Assembly (NCBI GenBank): GCA_018241665.1 | Contig: JAFEDK010000005.1 | Coordinates: 248,001-312,000, forward strand | Length of the DNA stretch: 64,000 bases | Source: Pseudomonadota bacterium | Lineage (GTDB): Bacteria; Pseudomonadota; Gammaproteobacteria; Burkholderiales; Rhodocyclaceae | Direction of reading: 5' to 3' | Part shown: one piece after another, positions 19,645 to 28,616 of the stretch | Numbering within the stretch: position 1 is the first letter of the stretch | Layout: every line of letters begins with the position of its first letter | The notes under the pieces: generated by a model | Database searches by the model: none | Told to the model about the DNA's origin: nothing | What the model saw: the letters and a program-made list of their open reading frames with translations, nothing else | Translations under genes and position numbers: made by a program

Positions 19645-19647
19645 GCC

Positions 19648-20316
19648 ATGCCGGAACGCGGACAGCTCGAGCGCCTGCGCATCGAGGCCTACACCAAGGC
19701 CGACTACAGCGGCGCCGCCATCGGCAGCTTCGAGGCCTATGTGAACCCGGCCGAGATCACCCTCGCCTACGAGATGGAGTACGACAGCGGCCAGGGCAGC
19801 GGCACCACCGGCAGCCGCATGGACTTCAAGAAGGTCAAGCCGGGCGACCTCAACCTGGTGTTCTTCCTCGACGGCACCGGCGCCAACGGGCGACCCCTCG
19901 ACGTGCAGCAGAAGGTCGAGTCCTTCCAGACCGTCACCGGCTACAACGGCGACATCCACCGCCCCAACTACCTCAAGGTGATGTGGGGCCGCATCCAGGT
20001 GAAGCGCTGCGTCCTCAAGAGCACGTCCATCGTCTACAAGCTCTTCAAGCCCAGCGGCGTGCCGCTGCGGGCGGTGATCACCGCCGTATTCACCGACAAC
20101 TCGGACGACCAGACCCGCGTCGCGCTGGCCCAGGACGCGTCCCCCGACCTGACCCACGTGCGCATCGTGCACGCCGGCGAAACCCTCGCCGCGCTGTGCA
20201 CCGCCATCTACGGCGACCCGCGCTACGCCCCCGGCGTGGCGCGGGCCAACGGCCTGGACGGCTTCCGCCAGCTGCCGGCGGGCACGCGCGTGGTCTTCCC
20301 GCCCCTGGAGAAGTGA
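19648..20316 (+). CDS. eCIS LysM-domain baseplate/tube adaptor (Afp7-like, gp53-like)
   Basis: 222 aa. The N-terminal part (LRIEAYTKADYSGAAIGSFEAYVNPAEITL) resembles the tail adaptor that binds the tube end. The C-terminal 45 residues form a LysM-like module, from HVRIVHAGETLAALCTAIYGDPRY to LPAGTRVVFPPLE. In Afp and PVC this protein links the spike hub to the tube. The ATG follows the DUF5908 stop by 3 nt. Confidence 0.88.
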   Translation: MPERGQLERLRIEAYTKADYSGAAIGSFEAYVNPAEITLAYEMEYDSGQGSGTTGSRMDFKKVKPGDLNLVFFLDGTGANGRPLDVQQKVESFQTVTGYNGDIHRPNYLKVMWGRIQVKRCVLKSTSIVYKLFKPSGVPLRAVITAVFTDNSDDQTRVALAQDASPDLTHVRIVHAGETLAALCTAIYGDPRYAPGVARANGLDGFRQLPAGTRVVFPPLEK

Positions 20317-20374
20317 AATTTCCCCCGCCCGCACCCTCCCCATCGCCGCGGAACACCGGGAATTCACCATCAAG

Positions 20375-22084
20375 GTGGGCGGTAACCCCGTGCCCCGCAG
20401 CCACCAGCTGCTGTCGGTGAGCGTGGTGAACACCGCCAACCACATCGCCTTCGCGCGCCTCGCCTATCAGGACGGCAGCGCCTCCGGCGGCGACTTCCCG
20501 CTCAGCAACGACGCGCTGTTCGCCCCCGGCGCCGAGGTCGAGGTGCTGGCCGGCGCCGGCAACCAGCCCGACCTGCTGTTCAAGGGCCTGGTGGTGCGCC
20601 AGCGCCTCAAGGTGCGCGAGGGCTCGCCGCCGCAGCTGGTCATCGAATGCCGCCACGCCGCCACCAAGATGAGCCTCAAGCGCCACGGCGCCACCTACCT
20701 GGACATGAAGGACGGCGACGTGATCGGCCAGCTGTGCTCCGACGCCGGCATCAACATGACCGCTGCCAGCACCACGGTCAGCCACAAGCACCTGGTCCAG
20801 TACGACTGCACCGACTGGGACTTTCTCGTCACCCGCGCCCAGGCCAACGGCCAGCTGGTGCTGACCCGCGGCGCCGACCTGGAAACCCGCGCGCCGGACG
20901 CCAGCGCCGCCGCCGTGGCGAGCCTCAACTACGGCGCCACGCTGCTCGAATTCGACGCCGAGGTGGACGCCCGCCAGCAGACCCAGGCGGTCAAGACGCT
21001 GACCTGGAACGCCGCCGACCAGGCCGTCCACACCCTCGACGCCAGCCCGCCGTCCTTCAGCGGCCCCGGCGACCTGAAGCCCGACGACCTCGCCGCCGCG
21101 ATGGGCGTGGACGCCCTCGAACTGCGCCACGCGATGCTGCCCGACGCGGAGGCCACCGCCGCTGCCGACGCCCGCTTTGCCCACGCCCGCCTCGACCAGG
21201 TGAGCGGCCGCGCGATGTGCGTCGGCCTCGGCCAGGTCCAGCCCGGCGACGTGGTCGAGCTGGCCGGCGTCGGCCAGCATTTCAGCGGCAAGGTGCTGGT
21301 CACCGGCGTGCGCCACGAGATGGACACCGTGCAAGGCTGGCGCACCCACCTGCAGTTCGGCGGCGTGCCGGAAGACCCGGCCCGCCGGGAACGCCTCGAA
21401 GCCCGCCGCAGCACCAGCCTGCTGGCGCCGGCCCACGGCCTGCAGATCGGCGTGGTCACCGACAACGAGGACCCGGAAAACGAATTCCGCGTGCGCGTGC
21501 GCCTGCCCCTCGTCGATCCGGCCAGCGACGGCGTATGGGCACGGGTCGCGGCCGGCGATGCGGGCGACCAGCGCGGCGTGATGATCCGCCCCGAGATCGG
21601 CGACGAGGTGGTGGTCGGCTTCCTCGACGACGACCCGCGCGCCGCGGTGATCCTCGGCATGCTCCACAGCAGCGCCAAGGCCGCGCCGCTCACCCCGAGC
21701 AACGACAACCACGAGAAAGTCTTCGTCAGCCGCAGCGGCATCAAGCTGCACATCAACGACGACAAGGTGGTACTGACCATCACCACCCCGGCCGAGCAGC
21801 AGCTCATCTTCGACGACGACCAGGGCTCGGTGCTGCTGAAGGACAAGAACGGCAACAGCATCAAGCTCGACAGCGACGGCATCACCGTCGAGAGCGCCAA
21901 GGCCCTCAACATCAAGACCGGCACCGACACCAAGCTCGACATCGGCGCGGCCGGCGAGATCAAGACCGCCGCGGCCCTCGACATCAAGGCCGGCGCCGCC
22001 CTCAAGCTCGAAGGCAGCGGCGGGCTGGAAGCCACCACGCCGGCCATCGCCAAGCTCAAGGGTTCGCTGGTGCAGATCAACTGA
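20375..22084 (+). CDS. eCIS central spike protein (VgrG/gp27-gp5-like, late control D family)
   Basis: 569 aa from the first standard in-frame start (GTG 20375). The N-terminal gp27-like hub is followed by an OB-fold (IGVVTDNEDPENEFRVRVRLPLVDPASDGVWARV) and a C-terminal beta-helix of repeated DKNGNSIKLDSDGITVESAKAL type. It forms the trimeric spike under the PAAR tip. The start is odd: recognisable sequence (LPIAAEHREFTIKV) extends upstream in frame without ATG, GTG or TTG. Either a rare ATT at 20318 behind GGAG is used, or one C is missing from the run at 20322-20326, which would join the frame to a GTG at 20313. Confidence 0.9.
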   Translation: MGGNPVPRSHQLLSVSVVNTANHIAFARLAYQDGSASGGDFPLSNDALFAPGAEVEVLAGAGNQPDLLFKGLVVRQRLKVREGSPPQLVIECRHAATKMSLKRHGATYLDMKDGDVIGQLCSDAGINMTAASTTVSHKHLVQYDCTDWDFLVTRAQANGQLVLTRGADLETRAPDASAAAVASLNYGATLLEFDAEVDARQQTQAVKTLTWNAADQAVHTLDASPPSFSGPGDLKPDDLAAAMGVDALELRHAMLPDAEATAAADARFAHARLDQVSGRAMCVGLGQVQPGDVVELAGVGQHFSGKVLVTGVRHEMDTVQGWRTHLQFGGVPEDPARRERLEARRSTSLLAPAHGLQIGVVTDNEDPENEFRVRVRLPLVDPASDGVWARVAAGDAGDQRGVMIRPEIGDEVVVGFLDDDPRAAVILGMLHSSAKAAPLTPSNDNHEKVFVSRSGIKLHINDDKVVLTITTPAEQQLIFDDDQGSVLLKDKNGNSIKLDSDGITVESAKALNIKTGTDTKLDIGAAGEIKTAAALDIKAGAALKLEGSGGLEATTPAIAKLKGSLVQIN

Positions 22085-22103
22085 ACGCACGCCCGAGGAC
22101 ACC

Positions 22104-22376
22104 ATGCCCAATGCAGCCCGCGTCACCGATCTGAGCGTCCACGGCGGCACCGTCACCGGCCCCGGCGTGCCCACCGTGCTGATCGGCGGCATGCCCGCCG
22201 CCGTGCTCGGCGACCTGCACAGCTGCGTGATCCCGCCGCCGCACCCGCCGGTCACCCCCTTCGTGGCTGGCAGCGCCACGGTGCTGATCGGCGGCAAGCC
22301 GGCCCTGCGGGTCGGCGACAGCTGCGGCTGCGGCGCCAGCCCGGCCATTGGCGAACCGACGGTGCAGATCGGCTGA
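22104..22376 (+). CDS. PAAR-domain spike tip protein
   Basis: 90 aa, full PAAR domain: ARVTDLSVHGGTVTGPGVPTVLIGGMPAAVLGD, HSCVIPPPHPP and SATVLIGGKPALRVGDSCGCGASPAIGEPTVQIG. The His/Cys residues are those that bind the tip metal ion. It caps the spike trimer. There is no C-terminal toxin extension, so it is a structural tip rather than an evolved effector. Confidence 0.93.
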   Translation: MPNAARVTDLSVHGGTVTGPGVPTVLIGGMPAAVLGDLHSCVIPPPHPPVTPFVAGSATVLIGGKPALRVGDSCGCGASPAIGEPTVQIG

Positions 22377-22386
22377 GGAGCCCGCC

Positions 22387-22812
22387 ATGAGCGACACGCC
22401 CTCCTTCCTCGGCCGCGGCTGGTCCTTCCCGCCGAGCTTCGCCAACGGCAGCGTGCGCATGACCGAGGACGAAGCCGACATCCAGGCCAGCCTGCACATC
22501 CTGTTCGGCACCGCGCCGGGCGAGCGCTTCCTGCAGCCCAAGTACGGGCTGGACATGCACGAGCTGATGTTCGAGCCCCTCAGCACCACCGTCGCCAGCG
22601 TGCTGAAGGACCGCATCCTCACCACGGTGCTGGTGTACGAGCCGCGCATCCGCGTGGACGCGCTGGACATCGACGACAGCCGGCTGATGGAAGGCGTGCT
22701 GACGATCCGCCTCGACTACCGGGTGCGCAGCACCAACTCGCGCTTCAACCTGGTCTTCCCCTTCTACCAGGGCGAGGCCAGCGAGGCGCTGCGCGCCGTC
22801 CGCCGGGGGTAA
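22387..22812 (+). CDS. gp25-like baseplate wedge protein (Afp9-like)
   Basis: 141 aa with the GPW/gp25 family core: GRGWSFPPSF, MTEDEADIQASLHILFGTAPGERFLQPKYGLDMHELMFEP and LVYEPRIRVDAL. It is the sheath-initiator wedge component that anchors the first sheath ring to the baseplate. The ATG at 22387 is preceded by GAGGAG; a slightly longer upstream frame overlaps the PAAR gene and is rejected. Confidence 0.92.
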   Translation: MSDTPSFLGRGWSFPPSFANGSVRMTEDEADIQASLHILFGTAPGERFLQPKYGLDMHELMFEPLSTTVASVLKDRILTTVLVYEPRIRVDALDIDDSRLMEGVLTIRLDYRVRSTNSRFNLVFPFYQGEASEALRAVRRG

Positions 22813-22818
22813 GCGAGC

Positions 22819-25800
22819 ATGGCCCGGCACGAGATCCTCGCCGCCCTCATCGCCGCCGCCGGCACCCGCCAGGCGGACCGCCTCGACCCGCATCTCGATC
22901 CGGCCTCGGCGCCCCTCGACGAACGCAACGTGGGCGGCCTGCTGCGCGCCGCCGCCGCGCTGGCCGGCCATCTCAACTACTACGGCGCCGACCCGCAGCT
23001 GCCGTCCGGCGACTGGCGCGACTTCCTGCCGCAACAGGCGGCTGGCGAGAGCGACGCCGCCTACCAGGCCCGCCTCGCCGCGCTGGCCGATGGCGACGAC
23101 GGCGCGCTGCCGCCGCACCTGGCGCTGCTGGTCGCCGCCTTCCAGGTCGCCGCCCGCCCCCGCGCGCTGCTCAACGACTTCACCCGCAAGCACCTGGATT
23201 TCCAGATGCAGACTGTGCTCGGCTTTGCACCGCGCCCGCCGGTAGCCGACCGGGTGCATGTGCTGGTCGAGCTGAAGAAAGGCGCCGCGCCGCTGGAGAT
23301 CGGCACCGACGCGCTGCTGGCCGCCGGCAAGGACGCCCGCCAGCAGCCGCTGTTCTACCGGCCGGTCCGCCCGATGGTCGCCACCCAGGCGCGCATCGCC
23401 AGCCTGCGCAGCGTCGCCCTCGGCAGCGACGGCCGGCTGCGCTTCGCGCCGGTCGCCGATTCCGCCAACGGCCTCGGCGCCAAGCTCGCCACCGACCCGC
23501 CCAGCTGGCATCCCTTCGGCGTACGCCGGGGCGACGAAGTCGCGCTGCCCGATGCGCCGGTCGGCTTTGCCCTCGCGTCGGCGGTGCTGCGCCTTGCCGA
23601 AGGCAGCCGGCAGATCGACGTCAGCCTGGAGCTGGACGGCATCGATCCCGCCACGCACAGCGGCGAGCTGCTCGCCGACGCCTTCGAAGCGCGCCTGTCC
23701 GGCCCCAAGGGCTGGCTCGGCCCCTTCCCCATCGCCCGCGCCGACTCCACGCTGACCTCCGGCAACTGGGCCTTCAGCCTGCGCATCGACGCTACCCAGC
23801 CGGCCATCGTCGACGCCAGCCCGGCGCTCCATCAGCAGGCCTTTCCGGCCGGGCTGCCGGTGCTGCAACTGCTGCTCAAGGAAGGCTCCGCCGCCTTCGG
23901 CCGCCTCGCCGGCCTGGGCCTGCGCCAGGCGCGCATCGGCGTGAAGGCGGACGGCCTGCGCACGCTGGCCCTCGAAAGCGATTTCGGCCAGCTCGATCCG
24001 AAGAAGGCCTTCCTGCCCTTCGGCCCGCAGCCCGGTATCGGCACGCGCTTCTACGTGGGCTGCGCGGAAGCCCTCGGCAAGCGCCTGTCGGCCCTCAGCC
24101 TGCAGATCGGCTGGCAGGGCGCGCCGACCACCCAGACTGCCCTGAACGCGCTGTACACCAACTACTCCGGCCAGGGCAGCCTCTCCAGCGGCGTGTGGGC
24201 CCAGGCAGAATGGGCCGATGCCGGCGGCGCCCATCCGGCCGGTCCGGTCTGCCTGGCGCCGGCCGCCGGCGGCCGCAGCCTTCTCGACCTGAGCGCCGCC
24301 AGCCGCGCCGGCCAACGTCGCCCCTACCGCTGGACTACGGTCTACGAAGCCTTCGCCCGCGCCGGCAGCGCCTATGCCCGCCGGGAGGCCGGCTTCCTGC
24401 GCCTGCGCCGCGGCGTAGCCTCCGACACACCGATCGCCAGCACCCCGCGGGCCGGCTTCATCACCCTGGCGCTGAACACCGATCTGCTCCACGCCGCCTG
24501 GCGCAGCGAGGCCGTCGCCGGCCTGCTCGCCACGCCGAAGCTGATCCTCGGCGAACCGTGGACGCCCAAGGCCCAGGAGATCAGCCTGTCCTACCAGGCC
24601 GACGCCGGGCCGAGTCGGGTGGACGACGACAGCGACGCCAGCTTCGCCAACGCCGAAGTGGAGTTCTTCCACGTGGACGCCTTCGGCGTGTCGCGGGAGC
24701 ACGCCTGGCTCAGCGGCCGCCACCCGTGGCTGACGGCCGGTCTCATCCCGCTGCTGCCGCCGCACCGGGACGCCGGCGAGTTGCTCATCGGCCTGTCCGG
24801 CGTGGGCCCGGGCGACCCGCTGAGCCTGCTGTTCCAGATCGCCGAGGGCAGTGCCGATCCCCTCGCCAATGCCCAGCGCCTGAGCTGGGCGGTGCTCGCC
24901 GACAACGCCTGGCGGCCCCTCGCCAGCGGCGCCGAGCTGACCCTCGACACCAGCCGCGAGCTGCGCGCCAGCGGCCTCGTCAGCGTGGTGCTGCCCACCG
25001 ACGCCACCACCGACAACACCCGCCTGCCGGCCGGCCTGATCTGGCTGCGGGCCGCCATCGCGACACAGCCGGAAGCCACCTGCCGCCTGGTCGGCGTACA
25101 TGCCAACGCCTTCGAAGCGGTCTTCGAGGACCACACCAACGCTGCCAGTCACCTGGCCAGCGCACTGCCGACTGGCAGCATCGCACGCTTCCTGGTGCCG
25201 GCGCCGACCTTGAAGACGGTCAGCCAGCCTTACGCGTCCTTCGGCGGTGCGCTGCAGGAAGACGCCGCCGGGCTGGCCCGCCGCGCCGCCGAACGCCTGC
25301 GCCACCGCAACCGGGCCATCGCCCGCTGGGACTACGAGCGCCTGGTGCTGCAGGCCTTCCCAGCGGTGGACCGCATCAAGTGCATCCCTCACGCCAGCGA
25401 CACGTCGTGGCTGGCCCCCGGCCACGTGCGCGTGGTGGTGGTGCCGGACCTGCGCAACCGCAACGCGGTGGACCCGCTGCAGCCGCGGGTGGACCTGGAC
25501 ACCCTGGAACGGATCAAGGCCTTCCTGCTGGCCCGCGCACCGATGGGGCTGGACGCCGCCACGCTGGCCGTGCGCAACCCGGCCTACCGGGCCGTGCAGG
25601 TGGATTTCAAGGTCGCCATGCGGCCCGGCTACGCCTTCAGCTACTACCGCGCACAGATCAACCAGGCCCTGCTGCGCGCCCTGTCGCCATGGGCCTTCGA
25701 CGCCGGCGGCGCCCTCGAATTCGGCGGCCGCGTGCTGCGTTCGGCGCTGGTGGATTTCGTCGAAGGCCTGCCTTGGGTGGACTACGTCACCGACTTCCGC

Positions 25801-25908
25801 CTGTGCTTCGCCGACCGCCCGGCCGAAGACCGGCCCGAGCTGGCCCCCGACGCGCCGGACGTGATCCTCGTCTCCGCGCCCGAACACCTGATCGCCGAGG
25901 TGAGCTGA
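22819..25908 (+). CDS. Baseplate J-like wedge protein (Afp11-like)
   Basis: 1029 aa, the larger of two wedge proteins. Recognisable parts are the N-terminal region binding LNYYGADPQLPSGDWRDFL, the long beta-rich middle, and the C-terminal gp6/J-like core: AERLRHRNRAIARWDYERLVLQAFPAVDRIKCIPHA, VVVPDLRNRNAVDPLQPRVD, VRNPAYRAVQVDFKVAM and INQALLRALSPWA. With the next gene it should form the wedge heterodimer around the spike. It begins 6 nt after gp25, and its stop overlaps the next start by one base. Confidence 0.9.
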   Translation: MARHEILAALIAAAGTRQADRLDPHLDPASAPLDERNVGGLLRAAAALAGHLNYYGADPQLPSGDWRDFLPQQAAGESDAAYQARLAALADGDDGALPPHLALLVAAFQVAARPRALLNDFTRKHLDFQMQTVLGFAPRPPVADRVHVLVELKKGAAPLEIGTDALLAAGKDARQQPLFYRPVRPMVATQARIASLRSVALGSDGRLRFAPVADSANGLGAKLATDPPSWHPFGVRRGDEVALPDAPVGFALASAVLRLAEGSRQIDVSLELDGIDPATHSGELLADAFEARLSGPKGWLGPFPIARADSTLTSGNWAFSLRIDATQPAIVDASPALHQQAFPAGLPVLQLLLKEGSAAFGRLAGLGLRQARIGVKADGLRTLALESDFGQLDPKKAFLPFGPQPGIGTRFYVGCAEALGKRLSALSLQIGWQGAPTTQTALNALYTNYSGQGSLSSGVWAQAEWADAGGAHPAGPVCLAPAAGGRSLLDLSAASRAGQRRPYRWTTVYEAFARAGSAYARREAGFLRLRRGVASDTPIASTPRAGFITLALNTDLLHAAWRSEAVAGLLATPKLILGEPWTPKAQEISLSYQADAGPSRVDDDSDASFANAEVEFFHVDAFGVSREHAWLSGRHPWLTAGLIPLLPPHRDAGELLIGLSGVGPGDPLSLLFQIAEGSADPLANAQRLSWAVLADNAWRPLASGAELTLDTSRELRASGLVSVVLPTDATTDNTRLPAGLIWLRAAIATQPEATCRLVGVHANAFEAVFEDHTNAASHLASALPTGSIARFLVPAPTLKTVSQPYASFGGALQEDAAGLARRAAERLRHRNRAIARWDYERLVLQAFPAVDRIKCIPHASDTSWLAPGHVRVVVVPDLRNRNAVDPLQPRVDLDTLERIKAFLLARAPMGLDAATLAVRNPAYRAVQVDFKVAMRPGYAFSYYRAQINQALLRALSPWAFDAGGALEFGGRVLRSALVDFVEGLPWVDYVTDFRLCFADRPAEDRPELAPDAPDVILVSAPEHLIAEVS

Positions 25909-28616
25909 TGGCCACCCCTCTGTCCATACCGCCGACGCTGCCGCGCGCCCCCGAGCCCGCCGGCCGCAACGCCCAGGCCCTCTACGACGAGGGGCTGGCC
26001 CTGCTGCGCCGCCTCGCCGGCGCCACCTGGACCGACCACAACCTGCACGACCCGGGCATCACGATCCTCGAACTGGTCACCTGGGCCCAGTCCGAGCTGG
26101 GCTACCGGGCCGAGCTGCCGCTGGAAGACCTGCTGACCCCGCCGCCCGGCGCGTCCCTGGCCCTCGCCGACCGCTTCCACCGGGCCCGGCGGGTGTTGCC
26201 GACGCGCCCGCTGACCGCCCTCGACTGGCGCAAGCAGCTGATCGACCTGCCCGGCGTGAAGAACGCCTGGATCATGCCCGCCGACGCGCCGCCCCTGTAC
26301 GCCGACCTGCTGCAGCGCCAGCTCGCCCGCACCCCACCAGCCCACAGCCACTACCGGGAAGTGCGCATCCGCGGCCTGTACCGGGTCGCCATCGACTTCA
26401 TGGACGCGGTGAACACCCAGGCCGAGCGCGAGCCGGTGCTGCGTGCGGTGCGCGCCACGCTGGAGGCCCAGCGCAACCTGTGCGAGGACTTCGTCGCCAT
26501 CGAGCCGGTGCCGACGGAGAGATTCGCCCTGTGCGCCGAACTGGATCTGGAGGCCACCGCCGACGTCACCGAGGTCGCCGCCCGCCTGCTGTTCGCCGCC
26601 GCCCAGGCCATCGCCCCGCCGGTGCCCAGCTACAGCCTGGCGCAAATGCGCGCGCGCCCGCTGGCCGACGGCCGCCGGCGCGGCGTGGACGACATCTTCG
26701 ACGGCCCAGCGCTGCAGGACGGCTTCATCGACGAAGCCGATCTGGCGGCCTCCGAGCTGCCCGCCGAGCTGCGCCTGTCCGACCTGATCGGCGTGCTGAT
26801 GGACGTGCCCGGCGTGCGTGCGATCAGCGACATCGTCCTCAACCCCCTCGACAGTAGCGGCAACCCGCAGCCGGTGCCCAACCGCTGGCGCGTGCCGGTC
26901 ACGGCCGGCCACCTGCCGCGCCTGGCCATCGATACCGACGGCGAAACGCCGGCCGGCCGGCTGGTGTTCCGCAAGCGCGGCCTGCCGGTGGCCGGCTGGA
27001 ACGTCGCACAGATGCCCACCGCCGTGCGCGACCGCCTCGACGCGCTGCTGGAGGCCGCCCGCCAGGCCGTCGAGACGCCCCGCGCCGAAGACCTGCCGGT
27101 GCCCGACGGGCGCTGGCGCGACCTCGCCGCCTACCGCTCGGTGCAGCTCGACTTCCCGCCCCTCTACGGCCTCGGCGTGGCCGGCCTGGCCGGCAACCCG
27201 GACGCCCAGCGCCAGGCCCAGGTGCTGCAGCTGAAGGCCTACCTCACCTTCTTCGACCAGCAGATCGCCAACGACCTGGCCCAGCTCGCCCAGGCCGCCC
27301 GCCTGCTGTCGGTGGCGCCGGCCGAGCTCACCGCCGCCGCCGACCGCTTCGACGGCCTGCCCGACGACGCCCACGTGCTGGCCGCACAGACCGTGGACAG
27401 CATCGTCGGCCACGACCGGGTGTATGCCGCCGACGTCACCCCGACGCTGCTCGCCAACCTGCAGGAGACGCCGGCCGAGGCGGCGACCCGCCAGCACCGC
27501 CTGCTCGACCACCTGCTGGCCCGCCTCGGCGAGGACTTCTCCGAGTACGCCGCGGCGATGGCCTCCGCCTTCGCCCACACCGACGACGAGGTGATCGCCG
27601 ACAAGTGCGCCTTCCTGGCCGACGCCGCCGAACTGTCCGCCAACCGCGCCGGCGCCTACGACCAGAGCCTCGACGGCCCCGCCGACCTGTGGAACAGCTT
27701 CAACGTCAGCGGCCTCGAAAAACGCCTGGCGCGCCTGCTGGGCATCGCCGACTTCAGCCGCCGCAACCTCGGCGCGGTGTCCTACGAGACCTACGCCGAG
27801 ATCGACACCACCCCCGGCGACGAATTCCGCTTCCGCATCTTCCGCGCCAGCGACAACAAGATCCTGCTGTCGTCCACCGCCAACTTCGCCACCCGCGAGG
27901 ATGCCCGCGCCCGCATGATCGCCGCGATCACCCGCGGCCAGCAGGCCGACGACCAGCACTACCGCATCATCCAGGGCAGCGACCAGCGCTTCTACTTCAG
28001 CGTCGTCGATGTCGACGGCCACCTGCTGGCGCGCCGCGTCGAGGGCTTCCCCAGCGAGGCGGCGGCGCGCAACGTGATCGCCGACCTGGCCGACTACCTG
28101 CGCGACCACTACAGCGGCGAGGGCCTGTACCTCATCGAGAACCTGCTGCTGCGCCCCGGCCAGGACGACGACCCGCTGCTGCCGATCTGCGTGGACGGCG
28201 ACTGCAGCGACTGCGCCGATGCCGACCCTTATTCCTGGCGCCTGCAGATCGTGCTGCCGGCCTACGCCGGGCGTTTCCAGCAGATGGATTTCCGCAACTT
28301 CGCCGAGCACGTGATCCGCAGCGAAGTGCCGGCCCACCTGCTGCCCAAGATCTGCTGGGTGAACGCCGACGACATGGCCCGCTTCGAGCTCGCTTACCGG
28401 GACTGGCTGTCCCTGCACGCCGGCGTCACCAGCGCCGACCGGCAAGCCAAGTTGCAGGCGCTGATCGACGCCCTCACGACAATGAAGAACATCTACCCGC
28501 AGCGCACCCTGTTCGACTGCTTCGCCGAATCGCCCAAGCCGCCCTTCGTCCTCGGCAGCACCGCCCTCGGCAGCGCCCCCGACCACGTCATCAACCAGGA
28601 GACGGACCATGGCTGA
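25908..28616 (+). CDS. Second baseplate wedge protein (Afp12-like)
   Basis: 902 aa. The start MATPLSIPPTLPRAPEPAGRN leads into TWTDHNLHDPGITILELVTWAQSELGYRAELP, a signature of Afp12/Pvc12 proteins. The C-terminus has DPYSWRLQIVLPAYAGRFQQMDF and IRSEVPAHLLPKICWVN, the conserved baseplate ending. A short Cys-rich loop, CVDGDCSDCAD, lies just before it. The true start is the ATG at 25908 overlapping the previous stop (TGATG); the frame open upstream is a shadow of the J-like gene. Confidence 0.88.
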   Translation: MATPLSIPPTLPRAPEPAGRNAQALYDEGLALLRRLAGATWTDHNLHDPGITILELVTWAQSELGYRAELPLEDLLTPPPGASLALADRFHRARRVLPTRPLTALDWRKQLIDLPGVKNAWIMPADAPPLYADLLQRQLARTPPAHSHYREVRIRGLYRVAIDFMDAVNTQAEREPVLRAVRATLEAQRNLCEDFVAIEPVPTERFALCAELDLEATADVTEVAARLLFAAAQAIAPPVPSYSLAQMRARPLADGRRRGVDDIFDGPALQDGFIDEADLAASELPAELRLSDLIGVLMDVPGVRAISDIVLNPLDSSGNPQPVPNRWRVPVTAGHLPRLAIDTDGETPAGRLVFRKRGLPVAGWNVAQMPTAVRDRLDALLEAARQAVETPRAEDLPVPDGRWRDLAAYRSVQLDFPPLYGLGVAGLAGNPDAQRQAQVLQLKAYLTFFDQQIANDLAQLAQAARLLSVAPAELTAAADRFDGLPDDAHVLAAQTVDSIVGHDRVYAADVTPTLLANLQETPAEAATRQHRLLDHLLARLGEDFSEYAAAMASAFAHTDDEVIADKCAFLADAAELSANRAGAYDQSLDGPADLWNSFNVSGLEKRLARLLGIADFSRRNLGAVSYETYAEIDTTPGDEFRFRIFRASDNKILLSSTANFATREDARARMIAAITRGQQADDQHYRIIQGSDQRFYFSVVDVDGHLLARRVEGFPSEAAARNVIADLADYLRDHYSGEGLYLIENLLLRPGQDDDPLLPICVDGDCSDCADADPYSWRLQIVLPAYAGRFQQMDFRNFAEHVIRSEVPAHLLPKICWVNADDMARFELAYRDWLSLHAGVTSADRQAKLQALIDALTTMKNIYPQRTLFDCFAESPKPPFVLGSTALGSAPDHVINQETDHG

